The notes under the pieces were generated by a model that saw nothing but the letters and a program-made list of their open reading frames with translations, had not been told where the DNA came from and did no database searches. DNA of 35,652 nucleotides from Bacillota bacterium (GTDB taxonomy: Bacteria; Bacillota; Clostridia; Lachnospirales; Lachnospiraceae): positions 1 to 35,652 of the forward strand of contig JAEYQV010000143.1 in assembly GCA_023409835.1 (NCBI GenBank). The letters are read 5' to 3'. Shown piece after piece: positions 15,074 through 24,035 of this stretch (position 1 is the stretch's first letter; each line of letters starts with the position of its first letter). Position numbers and translations under genes: made by a program.

Positions 15074-16189
15074 TTAGTATGTAAATATTGTCGTTACACA
15101 GAAGCCATTCTCACCCTTCGTAAAGAAGCAGCGTCCCTTCCTGTTCACAGTCCGTTCCTCAATGGCCTCCAGCCCCATATCCTTCTCGAAGTCCGGATTC
15201 GATTTTCCGTTGTCCTTATATTCTACCTTGATGATTTTCTTATACACTTCGATAGTTAAGTTAAATTCCGTCGCATTGGAATGCTTCAGTAGATTCGTCA
15301 GACATTCCTTCAGATTATCATGGATGCAGGACCACAGATCAATGGATATGTTATTTAAGTCTCCTGTGGTTCTAAGCTGTGTGGACTTATTATAGGTAAC
15401 CTTGAACTCCTCCAGCATCGAGGTCACATCATTAATTCCAAGCAGATATCGGTCAGCCCTCTCCTCCCTCAGTGCGGTACGGATCTCCTCCACACCCTCT
15501 CTGAGATTATTGGCGGCCTTCTGTACATTGACTGCGGCCTTATCCGGATTCTCCTTTATGACCAGCAGGGCTGCCTCCAGCATGATGATGCTGCCGGATA
15601 TTCCATGGCCGATCTGGTCATGGATTCTGGCGGCAATCCGGTTTCTCTCCTCGATCGAGGCTGTATATTTCAGGGTTTTAATGAGTCCCTTCAGGTCCTT
15701 TTGCTTCTTATCCATCTCTCGGATGGTTTCCTTCTGGCTCTCATTCATCTCTTCGTAAGCATATAGCTTCATCAGCAGCAGACGTGTAAATAGGGTCAGT
15801 ACGAGTAGAAGCAGGGAAAGGGCAATACCTTCCCTACTCGGTGTGAAGATATATAAAGAAAGCAATAGGGCTACGAACAGGACCTGGTAAAACATCTTCC
15901 CCTCTATCATAAGGTCAGACAAATGAATTAAAAGAATTACATACAGCGGGAACAGGTGATCCAGTCCGATGAAGAAACAAGCGATGAGGCAGCCAATCAC
16001 AAGAAGTGCAATCATCTTTTTCCTTTTAAAGATTTGATTCACAAGAAATTCGATGACAAAAACGCAGACAAAGCTAAGAGCCGATATAATCCAGAAGACT
16101 ATATCGGCTTTCTCGCCGCCTACGGTCAGAAGTGTCGAAATAACTGCCGCTATTTTCGTAAATAGATAGAGCATCGATTTATCAATCAT
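15074..16189 (-). CDS. NarL-type sensor histidine kinase
   Basis: The 371-residue protein has about five to six membrane segments in residues 5-140 with almost no outside loops, a short coiled coil (145-175), a HisKA_3 dimerisation domain with His190 (IEERNRIAARIHDQIGHGISG) and an ATPase domain (about 275-371). The N box is LKECLTNLLKHSNAT; the G region is short (DNGKSNPDFEKDMGLEAIEER). Such membrane-embedded sensors usually sense signals at the membrane, often together with an ABC exporter. The ATG at 16189 has AGGTG 6 bases upstream; residues before it are untranslated. It lies 73 bp after the second permease. Confidence 0.93.
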   Translation of the reverse strand: MIDKSMLYLFTKIAAVISTLLTVGGEKADIVFWIISALSFVCVFVIEFLVNQIFKRKKMIALLVIGCLIACFFIGLDHLFPLYVILLIHLSDLMIEGKMFYQVLFVALLLSLYIFTPSREGIALSLLLLVLTLFTRLLLMKLYAYEEMNESQKETIREMDKKQKDLKGLIKTLKYTASIEERNRIAARIHDQIGHGISGSIIMLEAALLVIKENPDKAAVNVQKAANNLREGVEEIRTALREERADRYLLGINDVTSMLEEFKVTYNKSTQLRTTGDLNNISIDLWSCIHDNLKECLTNLLKHSNATEFNLTIEVYKKIIKVEYKDNGKSNPDFEKDMGLEAIEERTVNRKGRCFFTKGENGFCVTTIFTY

Positions 16190-16262
16190 ATGAACACCTA
16201 TGCCTTTAAGACTGTTAATGGTCTGCGGGCCCAATCCTACCATATCGAATTGTTAGGCTCGC

Positions 16263-17408
16263 CTAATTGCTTTTATAGTTTTGTGAAAATAATACCGCAC
16301 CAATCAGGAATGTCAGCAGTGTGAACAGAACCAGAATTATTATATTCGGAGTTATATTTGCCGTATTATCTGCTTGGACGGTGCGAAGGATATCCATGAA
16401 CCAATATTGCGGAAGAATTTTCGCCAGGTTTTGAAGGCTCTTTGGTGCGAAATCCAATGGGAAATACGCGCCTCCCAGAATACAGCCGATGGTGGAGAAG
16501 CCGATACTTACTGCTGTGATTGCACCTTTCGTTCTTAAGGCCAATGCGATAGCTATAGCAAAGCAGGTCGTAAACAGGGAGAACAATGTCATCAGGAATA
16601 CCAGCAGGCCTAGGTTGAAACCAATATGATAATCGGCAATCCCGATATAACCGCAATAGATCAGAACCTCGATAAGGCACAGACCCAAGCCGAATATTCC
16701 GGTTCCAAGGATATACTGGACCGGTTTGACCGGTGAGATCCTGACTCGTCGGAACACTCCAAGGACCCGATCATCCAGAACGATAAAGGATATAACGATA
16801 CTTAGACCGAATACCAGCATCAGGAAGAAGCCGATAGAGTTGCTGAAACCCTCCTTCTGTCTCAACAGCTTCATATCAAGAGTCTGGGCTGCTGTCTGGG
16901 TAAGCTTGATCTCTTCCTTATCATAATCCGCCAGCAGCTGTTCAAAGACGGATGGGGCTTTCGCTGCGCTGTCGGATAATATCCGGATGCTATTCAGATA
17001 GCTGTTAAGATTAGCCTCCAGAAAGGCTGAGTTCTCATAATCGTCCAGAGTCGTTATCGTAATCTCCTGCATATTTCCTGAAGCAACACTACCATAAAAT
17101 CCCCCGGGTATCTCTATTATAGCTGATATTTGCTTTTCTATCAACTCCGTCGATAACTCATCGTAAGACAGGTTCTCCATAAGCTCATAATTTAAATCCT
17201 CTGTAAGACAGCTCTTAAAATCGGCGGATAATATGCTCTGATCCTGATCAATAACACCAATCTTGATTTTCCCCAATTTAACATCCGTTGACAGGTTCCC
17301 CATGGCATACAGAAAGAAGCATAGGATAAGTCCGCCAAGAATTGATATAAACAGAAATAATTTATTCCGCTTTATGTTCAAAGTGGTCAAAAGCCAGATA
17401 TTCTTCAT
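16263..17408 (-). CDS. ABC-2 type exporter permease, second subunit
   Basis: The 381-residue protein has an N-terminal membrane segment (about 18-38), a large outside domain (about 40-190) and five more segments in the C-terminal half, the ABC-2 (YhgE/Pip- and NatB-like) layout. Its ATG at 17408 overlaps the stop of the first permease by 4 bp, with GGAGGAG upstream, so the two are coupled and probably form a heterodimer. A small palindrome TTAGGC-TC-GCCTAA (16253-16266) covers the stop codon. Confidence 0.92.
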   Translation of the reverse strand: MKNIWLLTTLNIKRNKLFLFISILGGLILCFFLYAMGNLSTDVKLGKIKIGVIDQDQSILSADFKSCLTEDLNYELMENLSYDELSTELIEKQISAIIEIPGGFYGSVASGNMQEITITTLDDYENSAFLEANLNSYLNSIRILSDSAAKAPSVFEQLLADYDKEEIKLTQTAAQTLDMKLLRQKEGFSNSIGFFLMLVFGLSIVISFIVLDDRVLGVFRRVRISPVKPVQYILGTGIFGLGLCLIEVLIYCGYIGIADYHIGFNLGLLVFLMTLFSLFTTCFAIAIALALRTKGAITAVSIGFSTIGCILGGAYFPLDFAPKSLQNLAKILPQYWFMDILRTVQADNTANITPNIIILVLFTLLTFLIGAVLFSQNYKSN

Positions 17409-18511
17409 CGCTCCTCCTCCTTTCTGCTGAATATAAATGCACCAAGTATTAACATGATCATCGTAAGGATAATACTGCTGATGATTACGGTATTGCATCT
17501 ATCGTAACGACCAAATACCGTCAGGTCAAAGGCAGCCTCCTGAATCTGATATGCCGGCATCAGCTCGGTAACTCCTTTTATATTTACATACCGAGAGAAG
17601 GTTCCGGACAGGAACATCATAACCCATAGGAACGGGAAAGTAATCACTGACGGGTTAGTTTTGAAGAGTATCCCTATCACAGCACCAATGGATATCATGA
17701 CCAGAGTAACAAGGAAGAACATTACAAACAGATAGAGATTATCGATCCATGAGGTAGCATAATGTGCATCAAAGAAGATCAAGCTCACTGCCATGATAAG
17801 CATGATCTGAAGGATAGTCTGCGGCATAAGTCCCAGTATCTTTGAGAAGAACAGGACCAGCTTGTTCTTCGGAGCAATCAGCAGCCGGTTAATGGTTTTA
17901 CTCTGTCTCTCTTCGACAAAGGTCATAGAGCCAAGCAAAACGCTCATAAAACAGATCATAACCATCATGGTTACCGCATAATAATCCAGCATCGTCCGAT
18001 TAAGTCCCAAATCCTTCTGCTTCACATAATCACCCGGTTCACCAATACCGGCTTTCAGAGCCTCCGGGCTTATTTTCTTTACAGCTGACAGAGCTTTACA
18101 CGTCTGAAGGAACCCGTTCATAATGGCACTTACGGTACGATTCTTTATATTATCTGTACCCTCATAGATATTGATTGCGAGTGGGTCTCCCTGAAACTCC
18201 AGGACAGCTGTGATCTCATCCCGGCCAGCCAGGATTTTCGAGGCCTCAAGGTCCGTTGATTGTTCAAAGAATATATTCTGATCATCCTTCGTTGCTTTTA
18301 TGAAGCTTTCAATTGCCCCTCTATCAAATTCATTTTCCGTGTTAATAAGATATTGAAGCTTGATCTCTCCAATGGGTTTCTCCGCCTTATCCTGTGCTCC
18401 CAGGAGATTTCCCAGCAGGAAGATCAGTACAACCGGAAACATAAGGAAGAAGAACAGGTTCGTCTTTTCCCTCAGGAATTCCTTTACTTCCTTTATAATA
18501 ACCTGTATCAT
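17405..18511 (-). CDS. ABC-2 type exporter permease, first subunit
   Basis: The 368-residue protein has the same layout as its neighbour: membrane segment near 17-37, an outside domain of about 130 residues, then five segments (from about 175, MMVMICFMSVLLGS, to 360). GGAGGG lies before the ATG at 18511. It follows the ATPase gene by 12 bp and overlaps the next permease by 4 bp. Together they resemble drug or lantibiotic/polyene exporters; the substrate cannot be told from sequence. Confidence 0.93.
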   Translation of the reverse strand: MIQVIIKEVKEFLREKTNLFFFLMFPVVLIFLLGNLLGAQDKAEKPIGEIKLQYLINTENEFDRGAIESFIKATKDDQNIFFEQSTDLEASKILAGRDEITAVLEFQGDPLAINIYEGTDNIKNRTVSAIMNGFLQTCKALSAVKKISPEALKAGIGEPGDYVKQKDLGLNRTMLDYYAVTMMVMICFMSVLLGSMTFVEERQSKTINRLLIAPKNKLVLFFSKILGLMPQTILQIMLIMAVSLIFFDAHYATSWIDNLYLFVMFFLVTLVMISIGAVIGILFKTNPSVITFPFLWVMMFLSGTFSRYVNIKGVTELMPAYQIQEAAFDLTVFGRYDRCNTVIISSIILTMIMLILGAFIFSRKEEER

Positions 18512-18523
18512 TACTCTTCCCTC

Positions 18524-19468
18524 CTACCTGAGTTCATGACCGGTCAGGGTCAGGAACAGGGTGTCTAGGTTCGGCACTTCCGAATTGATATTAATGATGG
18601 GAAGTCCGTTCGCAATAAACTGCTCAACAATCTTCGTAATGTTATCCTGCTCTATGGAGACATCCACCCGGAAGTGATTATCCTCGGCCTTGATTGCCTT
18701 AACTCCCGGCAGCAGCTTCTGTTTTCTGATAAACTCCTCCAGCATAAAGTCATGGGGTATTCTGGTCTCAATCGTTACGGACTGGACATCGGTTACCATA
18801 GAAACCAGCTCCGACTTCGTCCCGCAGGCCACCATATGTCCATGGTCAATAATGGCGATGCGGTCGCAGATTTCCTCCACCTCATTCATATAATGGGAGG
18901 TATAAATAACGGTTGCTCCACGGTCCCGAAGAAGCTTAATGGAGTTAAGGATATGCTCTCTGGACTGGGTATCGACGCCGACTGTCGGCTCATCCATAAC
19001 AATCAGCTGTGGTGCATGGGCGATTCCGCAGGCGATATTCAGTCTTCTCTTCATACCGCCGGACATCTGCTTCGGTTTCAGTTTCTCTTTATCGGAAAGA
19101 CCCACAAATTCCAGAGCTTCCTTTGCCATCTGTGTCAGCCTCTTCCCCCTGATTCCGTACAGTGATGCGAAGAATTTCACGTTCTCCAGAGCATTCAGGT
19201 GGTCATAAACCGAAATGTCCTGTGGAACCATACCGATTAGCTGCTTAATCTTCATCTTATCCTTACGGATATCCATTCCGTTCACACTGATCTCTCCCTT
19301 ATCAAAATCCATGAGAGTCGTCAATACACATAAGGTGGTGCTCTTGCCGGCACCGTTCGGACCCAGAAGTCCGAAGATTTCCCCCTTCGACACGGTGAAG
19401 CTTAGATTATCGACGGCACAGAGCTCACCGTACCTCTTTAGCAGGTTTTGAATATTTACATAGGTCAT
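18524..19468 (-). CDS. ABC exporter ATP-binding subunit
   Basis: This 314-residue ATPase powers the two permeases encoded downstream. It shows Walker A GPNGAGKST (36-44), a Q-loop near MVPQDIS, the signature MSGGMKRRLN, Walker B LIVMDEPTVGVD and the switch His in YTSHYMNEVE. A C-terminal extension of about 90 residues (DVQSVTIETRIP onward) is of the DUF4162-like type seen in drug exporters. The ATG at 19468 lies 8 bases after GGAGGGG; a TTG six bases upstream is too close to that site. It heads the five-gene run ATPase - permease - permease - kinase - regulator. Confidence 0.95.
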   Translation of the reverse strand: MTYVNIQNLLKRYGELCAVDNLSFTVSKGEIFGLLGPNGAGKSTTLCVLTTLMDFDKGEISVNGMDIRKDKMKIKQLIGMVPQDISVYDHLNALENVKFFASLYGIRGKRLTQMAKEALEFVGLSDKEKLKPKQMSGGMKRRLNIACGIAHAPQLIVMDEPTVGVDTQSREHILNSIKLLRDRGATVIYTSHYMNEVEEICDRIAIIDHGHMVACGTKSELVSMVTDVQSVTIETRIPHDFMLEEFIRKQKLLPGVKAIKAEDNHFRVDVSIEQDNITKIVEQFIANGLPIININSEVPNLDTLFLTLTGHELR

Positions 19469-19594
19469 GAACAAATCCCCTCCATATCATTACTTTCTTT
19501 GTAGAAAACACGCTTCCTCACTGGCTCCGGTAGCTTTCATTTCCTATCATGGTTATATCTTACAGCAGTTGGGTATCCTATGGAAGTGACTACT

Positions 19595-19623
19595 GTTATA
19601 ATCCGACTATGACATTTGTCATA
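19595..19623 (-). promoter_or_regulatory. exporter promoter with 7-2-7 palindrome
   Basis: TATGACA-TT-TGTCATA (19608-19623) is a perfect inverted repeat with the 7-2-7 spacing used by NarL-family regulators. On the minus strand, ATGACA inside it (19617-19622) is a plausible -35, followed after 16 bp by TATAAC (19595-19600). The operon encodes a NarL-type regulator, so self-regulation through this site is likely but inferred. The transcript leader would be about 120 nt. Confidence 0.6.
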
Positions 19624-19655
19624 TTGTAAACCGTAGAATTCCTATGGTATTAGCA

Positions 19656-19684
19656 TTGAAAAATCCAAACATTTCATTTATAAT
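19656..19684 (+). promoter_or_regulatory. tyrS promoter
   Basis: TTGAAA (19656-19661), 17-bp spacer, TATAAT (19679-19684). Only about 37 bases separate the expected start from the tyrS ATG, so there is no room for a T-box leader. Confidence 0.8.
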
Positions 19685-19728
19685 GTCTTTAGTTAATGAA
19701 AGTAAGATAATTACAAGGAGGAAAACCG

Positions 19729-20958
19729 ATGTCAACGAATGTATATGACATTTTAGCAGAACGTGGGTTTATCGAACAGTGCACCCATGAAGAGCTCAGA
19801 GAAATTTTGGGAAAGGAATCCGTTACCTTTTATATAGGCTTTGATGCTACTGCAGACAGCTTAACTGCAGGACATTTTCTAACGGTTATGGCAATGATGC
19901 ATATGCAGCGTGCCGGTCACAGACCGATTGCTTTACTCGGCGGAGGTACAACCATGATCGGTGACCCTTCCGGTAAATCCGATATGCGTACCCTGATGAC
20001 CAAGGAAACCATCCAGCATAATGCGGATTGCTTCCAAAAGCAGCTGTCAAGGTTCATTGATTTTGACAACGACAAAGCCATCATCGCTAATAATGCGGAC
20101 TGGCTTTTAAATCTGAATTATGTGGAGTTCTTAAGAGAAATCGGCATTCACTTCTCCGTTAATAAGATGCTTACCGCAGATTGCTATAAGCAGCGTATGG
20201 AGAAGGGACTCACCTTCTTCGAATTCAACTATATGCTGATGCAATCCTATGACTTCTGGAAGCTGAATAAATTATATGGCTGTACTCTTCAGCTCGGCGG
20301 TAATGACCAGTGGTCCAATATTTTAGGCGGTGCTGATCTGATTCGCCGTAAGGAAGGAAAACCTGCCTTCGGTCTTACCTTTAAGCTTCTTACCACCAGC
20401 GAGGGCATTAAGATGGGCAAGACGATGAAGGGTGCTGTATGGTTGGATCCGAATAAGACAAGCCCCTACGAGTTCTACCAGTACTGGAGGAACATTGAGG
20501 ACGTTAAGGTGGAGGAATGCTTAGGCTTACTCACCTTCCTGCCGATGGACGAGGTAAGAAGACTCGGTGCCTTAGAGGGTGCTGAGATCAACTATGCGAA
20601 GGAAGTCCTTGCATTTGAAATCACGAAGATTGTTCATGGGGAAGAGGAAGCGAAGAAGGCACAGGAGGCAGCCAGAGCATTATTCGGCGGCGGTATGAAA
20701 TCCGAGGACATCCCTACCACTACCTACTCTGCTGCGAAATTCTCAGAGGGAATTGATCTGATTACCTTAATGTGCGATGCAAAGCTTGCAACCTCCCGTT
20801 CCGATGCGAGACGTACCATTCAACAAGGCGGAGTTACGGTCAACGACGTGAAGGTTGAGGATTTTGACCGAGTATTTACCAGCAATGATTTTGATTCCGA
20901 TGGTGCTTTGCTGATCAGAAAAGGTAAGAAAGCATATCATCGTTTCATGGCAGAATAA
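19729..20958 (+). CDS. tyrS: tyrosyl-tRNA synthetase
   Basis: TyrRS charges tRNA(Tyr). The 409-residue class I enzyme has the HIGH-type motif AGHFLTV (47-53), the GGGTTMIGDPSGKS segment (71-84), tyrosine-pocket residues in QLGGNDQWSNILGG (188-201), the KMSKS-type loop KMGKT (228-232) and a C-terminal S4 RNA-binding domain (about 345-409). AAGGAGG precedes the ATG. Many Firmicute tyrS genes have a T-box; here the promoter lies too close for one. An imperfect hairpin at 21002-21037 follows. Confidence 0.97.
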   Translation: MSTNVYDILAERGFIEQCTHEELREILGKESVTFYIGFDATADSLTAGHFLTVMAMMHMQRAGHRPIALLGGGTTMIGDPSGKSDMRTLMTKETIQHNADCFQKQLSRFIDFDNDKAIIANNADWLLNLNYVEFLREIGIHFSVNKMLTADCYKQRMEKGLTFFEFNYMLMQSYDFWKLNKLYGCTLQLGGNDQWSNILGGADLIRRKEGKPAFGLTFKLLTTSEGIKMGKTMKGAVWLDPNKTSPYEFYQYWRNIEDVKVEECLGLLTFLPMDEVRRLGALEGAEINYAKEVLAFEITKIVHGEEEAKKAQEAARALFGGGMKSEDIPTTTYSAAKFSEGIDLITLMCDAKLATSRSDARRTIQQGGVTVNDVKVEDFDRVFTSNDFDSDGALLIRKGKKAYHRFMAE

Positions 20959-21001
20959 TTTTCACATCACAGAATTCATTTCACCCGGATAAAGAGCTCA
21001 A

Positions 21002-21037
21002 CACACCGAATATCATCATCTCAAGATATCCGGTGTG
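21002..21037 (+). other. hairpin between tyrS and the zinc-ribbon gene
   Basis: CACACCG (21002-21008) pairs with CGGTGTG (21031-21037) and ATATC with GATAT inside, with one A-C mismatch. No T-tract follows, so termination would be weak; it lies about 25 bases before the next ATG. Confidence 0.4.
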
Positions 21038-21063
21038 AATAATATAAGAATGGAGTTGAATTT

Positions 21064-22116
21064 ATGCCTTGGTGTCCCAAATGTAAGGTAGAATATCAGG
21101 AAGGCTATACGGTTTGCAGTGATTGTGATGTAGAGCTGGTAGAGGAATTATCTAAGGAGGAGGAGGAATATATTCCGTTCTTCCAATCCGAGCAAAAAAG
21201 CATCGCGGAGAAGCTATCCAAGTATTTCTCCTACTCCGGTTTAACATCCGTCATCCGCTTCCACGAGGAAATGCTGGTCTACATCGTATATGTACCCTCT
21301 GACAAAAGGAAGCAGGCCCAGAAGCTATATCAGGCCTTCTACTTCGTAGAGCGGGAGCTGCATGAGAAAAATTACACAGCTTCTGAAAAGGAAACGGAAG
21401 CTGATCAGGAATTATCAGATGCAGAATTAATGGAGAGTGAGGAAGCTTCTGAAGAAGTAAAGATGACTTCCGAGGAAGACTCCGAAGGAACGGAGGAGGA
21501 GCCTGTTGATTTAGGGCTAGAGGTTGACCTGCTATCTGAGGATACTCTTCGCTTCCAACAGGGAGGAGCTCTTTACAGTGATACCTGGAATGAGGACGTT
21601 CCCGAAGAGGAGGAGGAAGAAAAGAAAGCAGAACCTCAGGATAATACCTCTGCCTATGTCATGAAGTCCGAGAAATATAAGGATTACAACTCAACGGTCA
21701 GTGTTTTTCTGAGCTTCGGCTTACTTGGAATCGTGTTTGTCATTTTAAATATAACCGGTGTTCTCAATGTCCTAAGCGGGACCATACCGAATGTAGTGAT
21801 GGGTGCTCTCTTCCTCTTCTTTCTCTACATAGGAATATCAACGCAGAGGAAGGCGAAGGAGCTTCGGCTGGAGATTGATGACGAACAAAAAAAGACGGAA
21901 GAAATCAACCATTGGCTTCAAGAGAATATCACTCCCGATTATCTTGCCTCCCTACATGACGAGAGCGTATCAGAGGAAGTGAACTTCTTCCGTAAGACCG
22001 AAGCAGTGAAGGAAAAGCTGCAGGAGCAGTTTGCCGACCAGCAGGAAGCATATCTGGACCGCCTGATTGATGAATTCTTTAATGCGGATATGACTTCGGA
22101 TGAGCCGGAGGTATAA
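21064..22116 (+). CDS. zinc-ribbon membrane protein of unknown function
   Basis: The 350-residue protein starts with a zinc ribbon (Cys4-Cys7, Cys18-Cys21 in MPWCPKCKVEY and VCSDCDVEL), then a DUF2007-like segment (about 36-97), a very acidic low-complexity stretch (about 105-190), two membrane segments (212-232 and 241-259) and a charged helical tail (260-350). Both ends would be cytoplasmic. Proteins with this N-terminus are common in Lachnospiraceae but have no known role. The start ATG at 21064 has GGAG upstream. It lies 105 bp after tyrS and may share its transcript; a strong terminator follows. Confidence 0.85.
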   Translation: MPWCPKCKVEYQEGYTVCSDCDVELVEELSKEEEEYIPFFQSEQKSIAEKLSKYFSYSGLTSVIRFHEEMLVYIVYVPSDKRKQAQKLYQAFYFVERELHEKNYTASEKETEADQELSDAELMESEEASEEVKMTSEEDSEGTEEEPVDLGLEVDLLSEDTLRFQQGGALYSDTWNEDVPEEEEEEKKAEPQDNTSAYVMKSEKYKDYNSTVSVFLSFGLLGIVFVILNITGVLNVLSGTIPNVVMGALFLFFLYIGISTQRKAKELRLEIDDEQKKTEEINHWLQENITPDYLASLHDESVSEEVNFFRKTEAVKEKLQEQFADQQEAYLDRLIDEFFNADMTSDEPEV

Positions 22117-22152
22117 GCTCCCCTGATCCGGTAGTAAAATCATTCATAAATA

Positions 22153-22205
22153 AAAAGGTACCTTTATCATATCTCTTAGGAGGAAGATTAAGGTACCTTT
22201 TGTAT
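22153..22205 (+). terminator. terminator after the zinc-ribbon gene
   Basis: AAAAGGTACCTT (22153-22164) pairs perfectly with AAGGTACCTTTT (22190-22201), 12 bp, with a 25-nt loop and TTTTGT at the end of the right arm. Confidence 0.85.
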
Positions 22206-22281
22206 TGATTAAATTGAACAAGGAATTACTTCCTCTTGCTGGCGGTTGGCTGTCGCAGGCAGCATAACGCAAATAATTGCA

Positions 22282-22339
22282 GCCGATTGTCGACTCTTTT
22301 GCTATACAGGGTTGACAATCGGCTTGCTTCTGCTATACT
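22282..22339 (+). promoter_or_regulatory. birA-bioY promoter with candidate BirA operator
   Basis: The 10-bp inverted repeat GCCGATTGTC (22282-22291) / GACAATCGGC (22314-22323) reads inward as TTGTCGAC-N16-GTTGACAA. This matches the TTGTnAAC / GTTnACAA half-sites and wide spacing of known BirA operators. The right arm contains the -35 TTGACA (22312-22317); after 16 bp comes TATACT (22334-22339). The first downstream gene encodes a BirA with a DNA-binding domain, so biotin feedback on this operon is strongly suggested. Confidence 0.75.
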
Positions 22340-22369
22340 GAAACATCATACAGGAAAGGAACGGTTCCC

Positions 22370-23362
22370 ATGGAATTAAAGCACCAGGTATTAAAGCTGT
22401 TGGAAGAACACCGCGGCAGAAGTATCAGCGGCTCCAAGCTGGCGGACAGACTCTTCGTCACACGAAGCTCTGTCTGGAAGGCTGTCAAGGTGCTGCAAAA
22501 AGAGGGCTACAATATATCGGCGATTACCAATAAGGGCTATTGCCTACTTCCCGAAAACGATATTCTCTCCGCTGAGAGCATTCGTCCCTATCTTAAGGGA
22601 GCGGCGGTTGATTTCCTTCTGGATGTCCGTCAAACGGTAACCTCCACCAATACCCTGGCGAAAGCACTGGCTGCCGGCGGAGCGAAGGAAGGGACCGTTA
22701 TCGTTGCTTCGGAGCAGACCGAAGGACGGGGGCGAATGGGACGAAGCTTCTACTCTCCCAGCTCCACCGGAGTCTATCTCTCCATTATTTTAAGGCCGAA
22801 ATTAAATCTGTCCGATTCCCTTCTGATTACCACCGGAGCCGCAGTTGCCGCAGCAAAGGCGATTGAGGCCATTGCAGGAGTCAAGGCAGGGATCAAATGG
22901 GTAAATGATATCTTCGTGGAGGGAAAGAAGGTCTGCGGAATCCTTACGGAGGCCTCTCTTAATTTTGAAAGCGGGGGGCTGGAATACGCCGTAGTCGGAA
23001 TCGGAATTAATATCTCTACCGAGAATTTTCCGGACACCCTAAAATCCATAGCAGGATCGATCTTTACCAATAAGCCGGGGGATCGGCCCGTCTCCTCCCT
23101 TCTGATCGCAGAGCTCTTAAATAATATCGCTGAGTGTATGAACTCCCTGACTGACAGGAAATACCTTCAGGAGTATCGGGAGCGTTCCTTCTTAATCGGA
23201 CAGGATATTCTTGTTATGAAAGGAAATGAGGAAAAACCGGCTAAAGCAATAGAGCTTGATGATCAGGCAAGATTAATCGTGCGCTATGAGGATCAGACCC
23301 TGGAAACCCTCTCCTCCGGGGAGGTCAGCATCCGTCCGATACAACGGACATCACACGAATAA
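22370..23362 (+). CDS. birA: bifunctional biotin-protein ligase / biotin repressor
   Basis: BirA attaches biotin to carboxylases and, as a group II enzyme, represses biotin genes. The 330-residue protein has an N-terminal winged helix (1-60, SGSKLADRLFVTRSSVWKAV), the catalytic core with GRGRMGRSF (119-127), KWVNDIF (176-182) and KKVCGILTE (186-194), and a small C-terminal SH3-like domain (about 275-330). AGGAAAGGAACGG precedes the ATG. It heads the unit birA-bioY behind a candidate BirA operator. No biotin synthesis genes are nearby, which fits a cell that imports biotin. Confidence 0.97.
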   Translation: MELKHQVLKLLEEHRGRSISGSKLADRLFVTRSSVWKAVKVLQKEGYNISAITNKGYCLLPENDILSAESIRPYLKGAAVDFLLDVRQTVTSTNTLAKALAAGGAKEGTVIVASEQTEGRGRMGRSFYSPSSTGVYLSIILRPKLNLSDSLLITTGAAVAAAKAIEAIAGVKAGIKWVNDIFVEGKKVCGILTEASLNFESGGLEYAVVGIGINISTENFPDTLKSIAGSIFTNKPGDRPVSSLLIAELLNNIAECMNSLTDRKYLQEYRERSFLIGQDILVMKGNEEKPAKAIELDDQARLIVRYEDQTLETLSSGEVSIRPIQRTSHE

Positions 23363-23423
23363 CTCATGGTAAAATCTAAAAAAGGATAACAGGAGCTTCT
23401 GTCCAGACTCCTGAGGTGAAAAA

Positions 23424-23996
23424 ATGGAACAAACGAATACAAACGGTAAGGCAAACCGTCGGTTCGATACGAGGAATCTGGTCATTATGGGGATGTTCAC
23501 GGCACTCCTCTGCGTTATGGCGCAGATCTCTATTCCGACGCAGCCCATCCCCTTCACCCTGTCGCTGTTCGCCATCTTCTTAACCGGTGCTCTTCTGCCG
23601 CCCCGCTATGCCTTTCTGTCCGTGCTCTCCTACGTCCTGCTGGGTACCTTCGGCTTACCGGTATTTGCAGACTATAAAGGTGGTCCCCAGATCATAACCG
23701 GAATGACCGGCGGCTTTATCGTGGCATATCCGATCATGGCCTTTGTTACAGCTTTGGCAAACAGATATCGAAAGAACTTAAGGACTGTTGCTCTTAGCTT
23801 CGGCATGCTTCTATCCCTGGTTATCTGCTACCTGCTTGGCTCCTTCTGGTTTACTGTCGTATCCGGGAAAAGCTTCTCCTTTGCCTTAAGTGTCTGTGTT
23901 TATCCCTTTATCCTATTCGACTGTATCAAGATTGCCTTAGCAGTCTTTGTGAGCCATATGATCCGGGCTACGGTGTTTCGAATCTATTCTTTTTAA
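23424..23996 (+). CDS. bioY: BioY biotin transporter substrate-binding subunit
   Basis: BioY is the membrane S-component that captures biotin for an ECF-type importer. The 190-residue protein has about six membrane segments and the family motifs QISIPTQPIPFTLS (50-63), GTFGLPVFADYKGG and GMTGGFI. It lies 61 bp after birA; the gap holds a hairpin (CAGGAG 23390-23395 / CTCCTG 23408-23413 with TCTG/CAGA inside) directly against the GAGGTG ribosome site, which could tune translation. No ECF ATPase or T-component gene is in the window, so a shared module elsewhere is assumed. Confidence 0.95.
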   Translation: MEQTNTNGKANRRFDTRNLVIMGMFTALLCVMAQISIPTQPIPFTLSLFAIFLTGALLPPRYAFLSVLSYVLLGTFGLPVFADYKGGPQIITGMTGGFIVAYPIMAFVTALANRYRKNLRTVALSFGMLLSLVICYLLGSFWFTVVSGKSFSFALSVCVYPFILFDCIKIALAVFVSHMIRATVFRIYSF

Positions 23997-24035
23997 TAGC
24001 CTTTGATTTAGGTATCTTATTTCTTACTAATAACG

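Noticed and set aside
19475..19728. T-box leader for tyrS
   Set aside because: The promoter lies about 45 bp from the ATG and no T-box motif (TGGNACCGCG type) or specifier stem is present.
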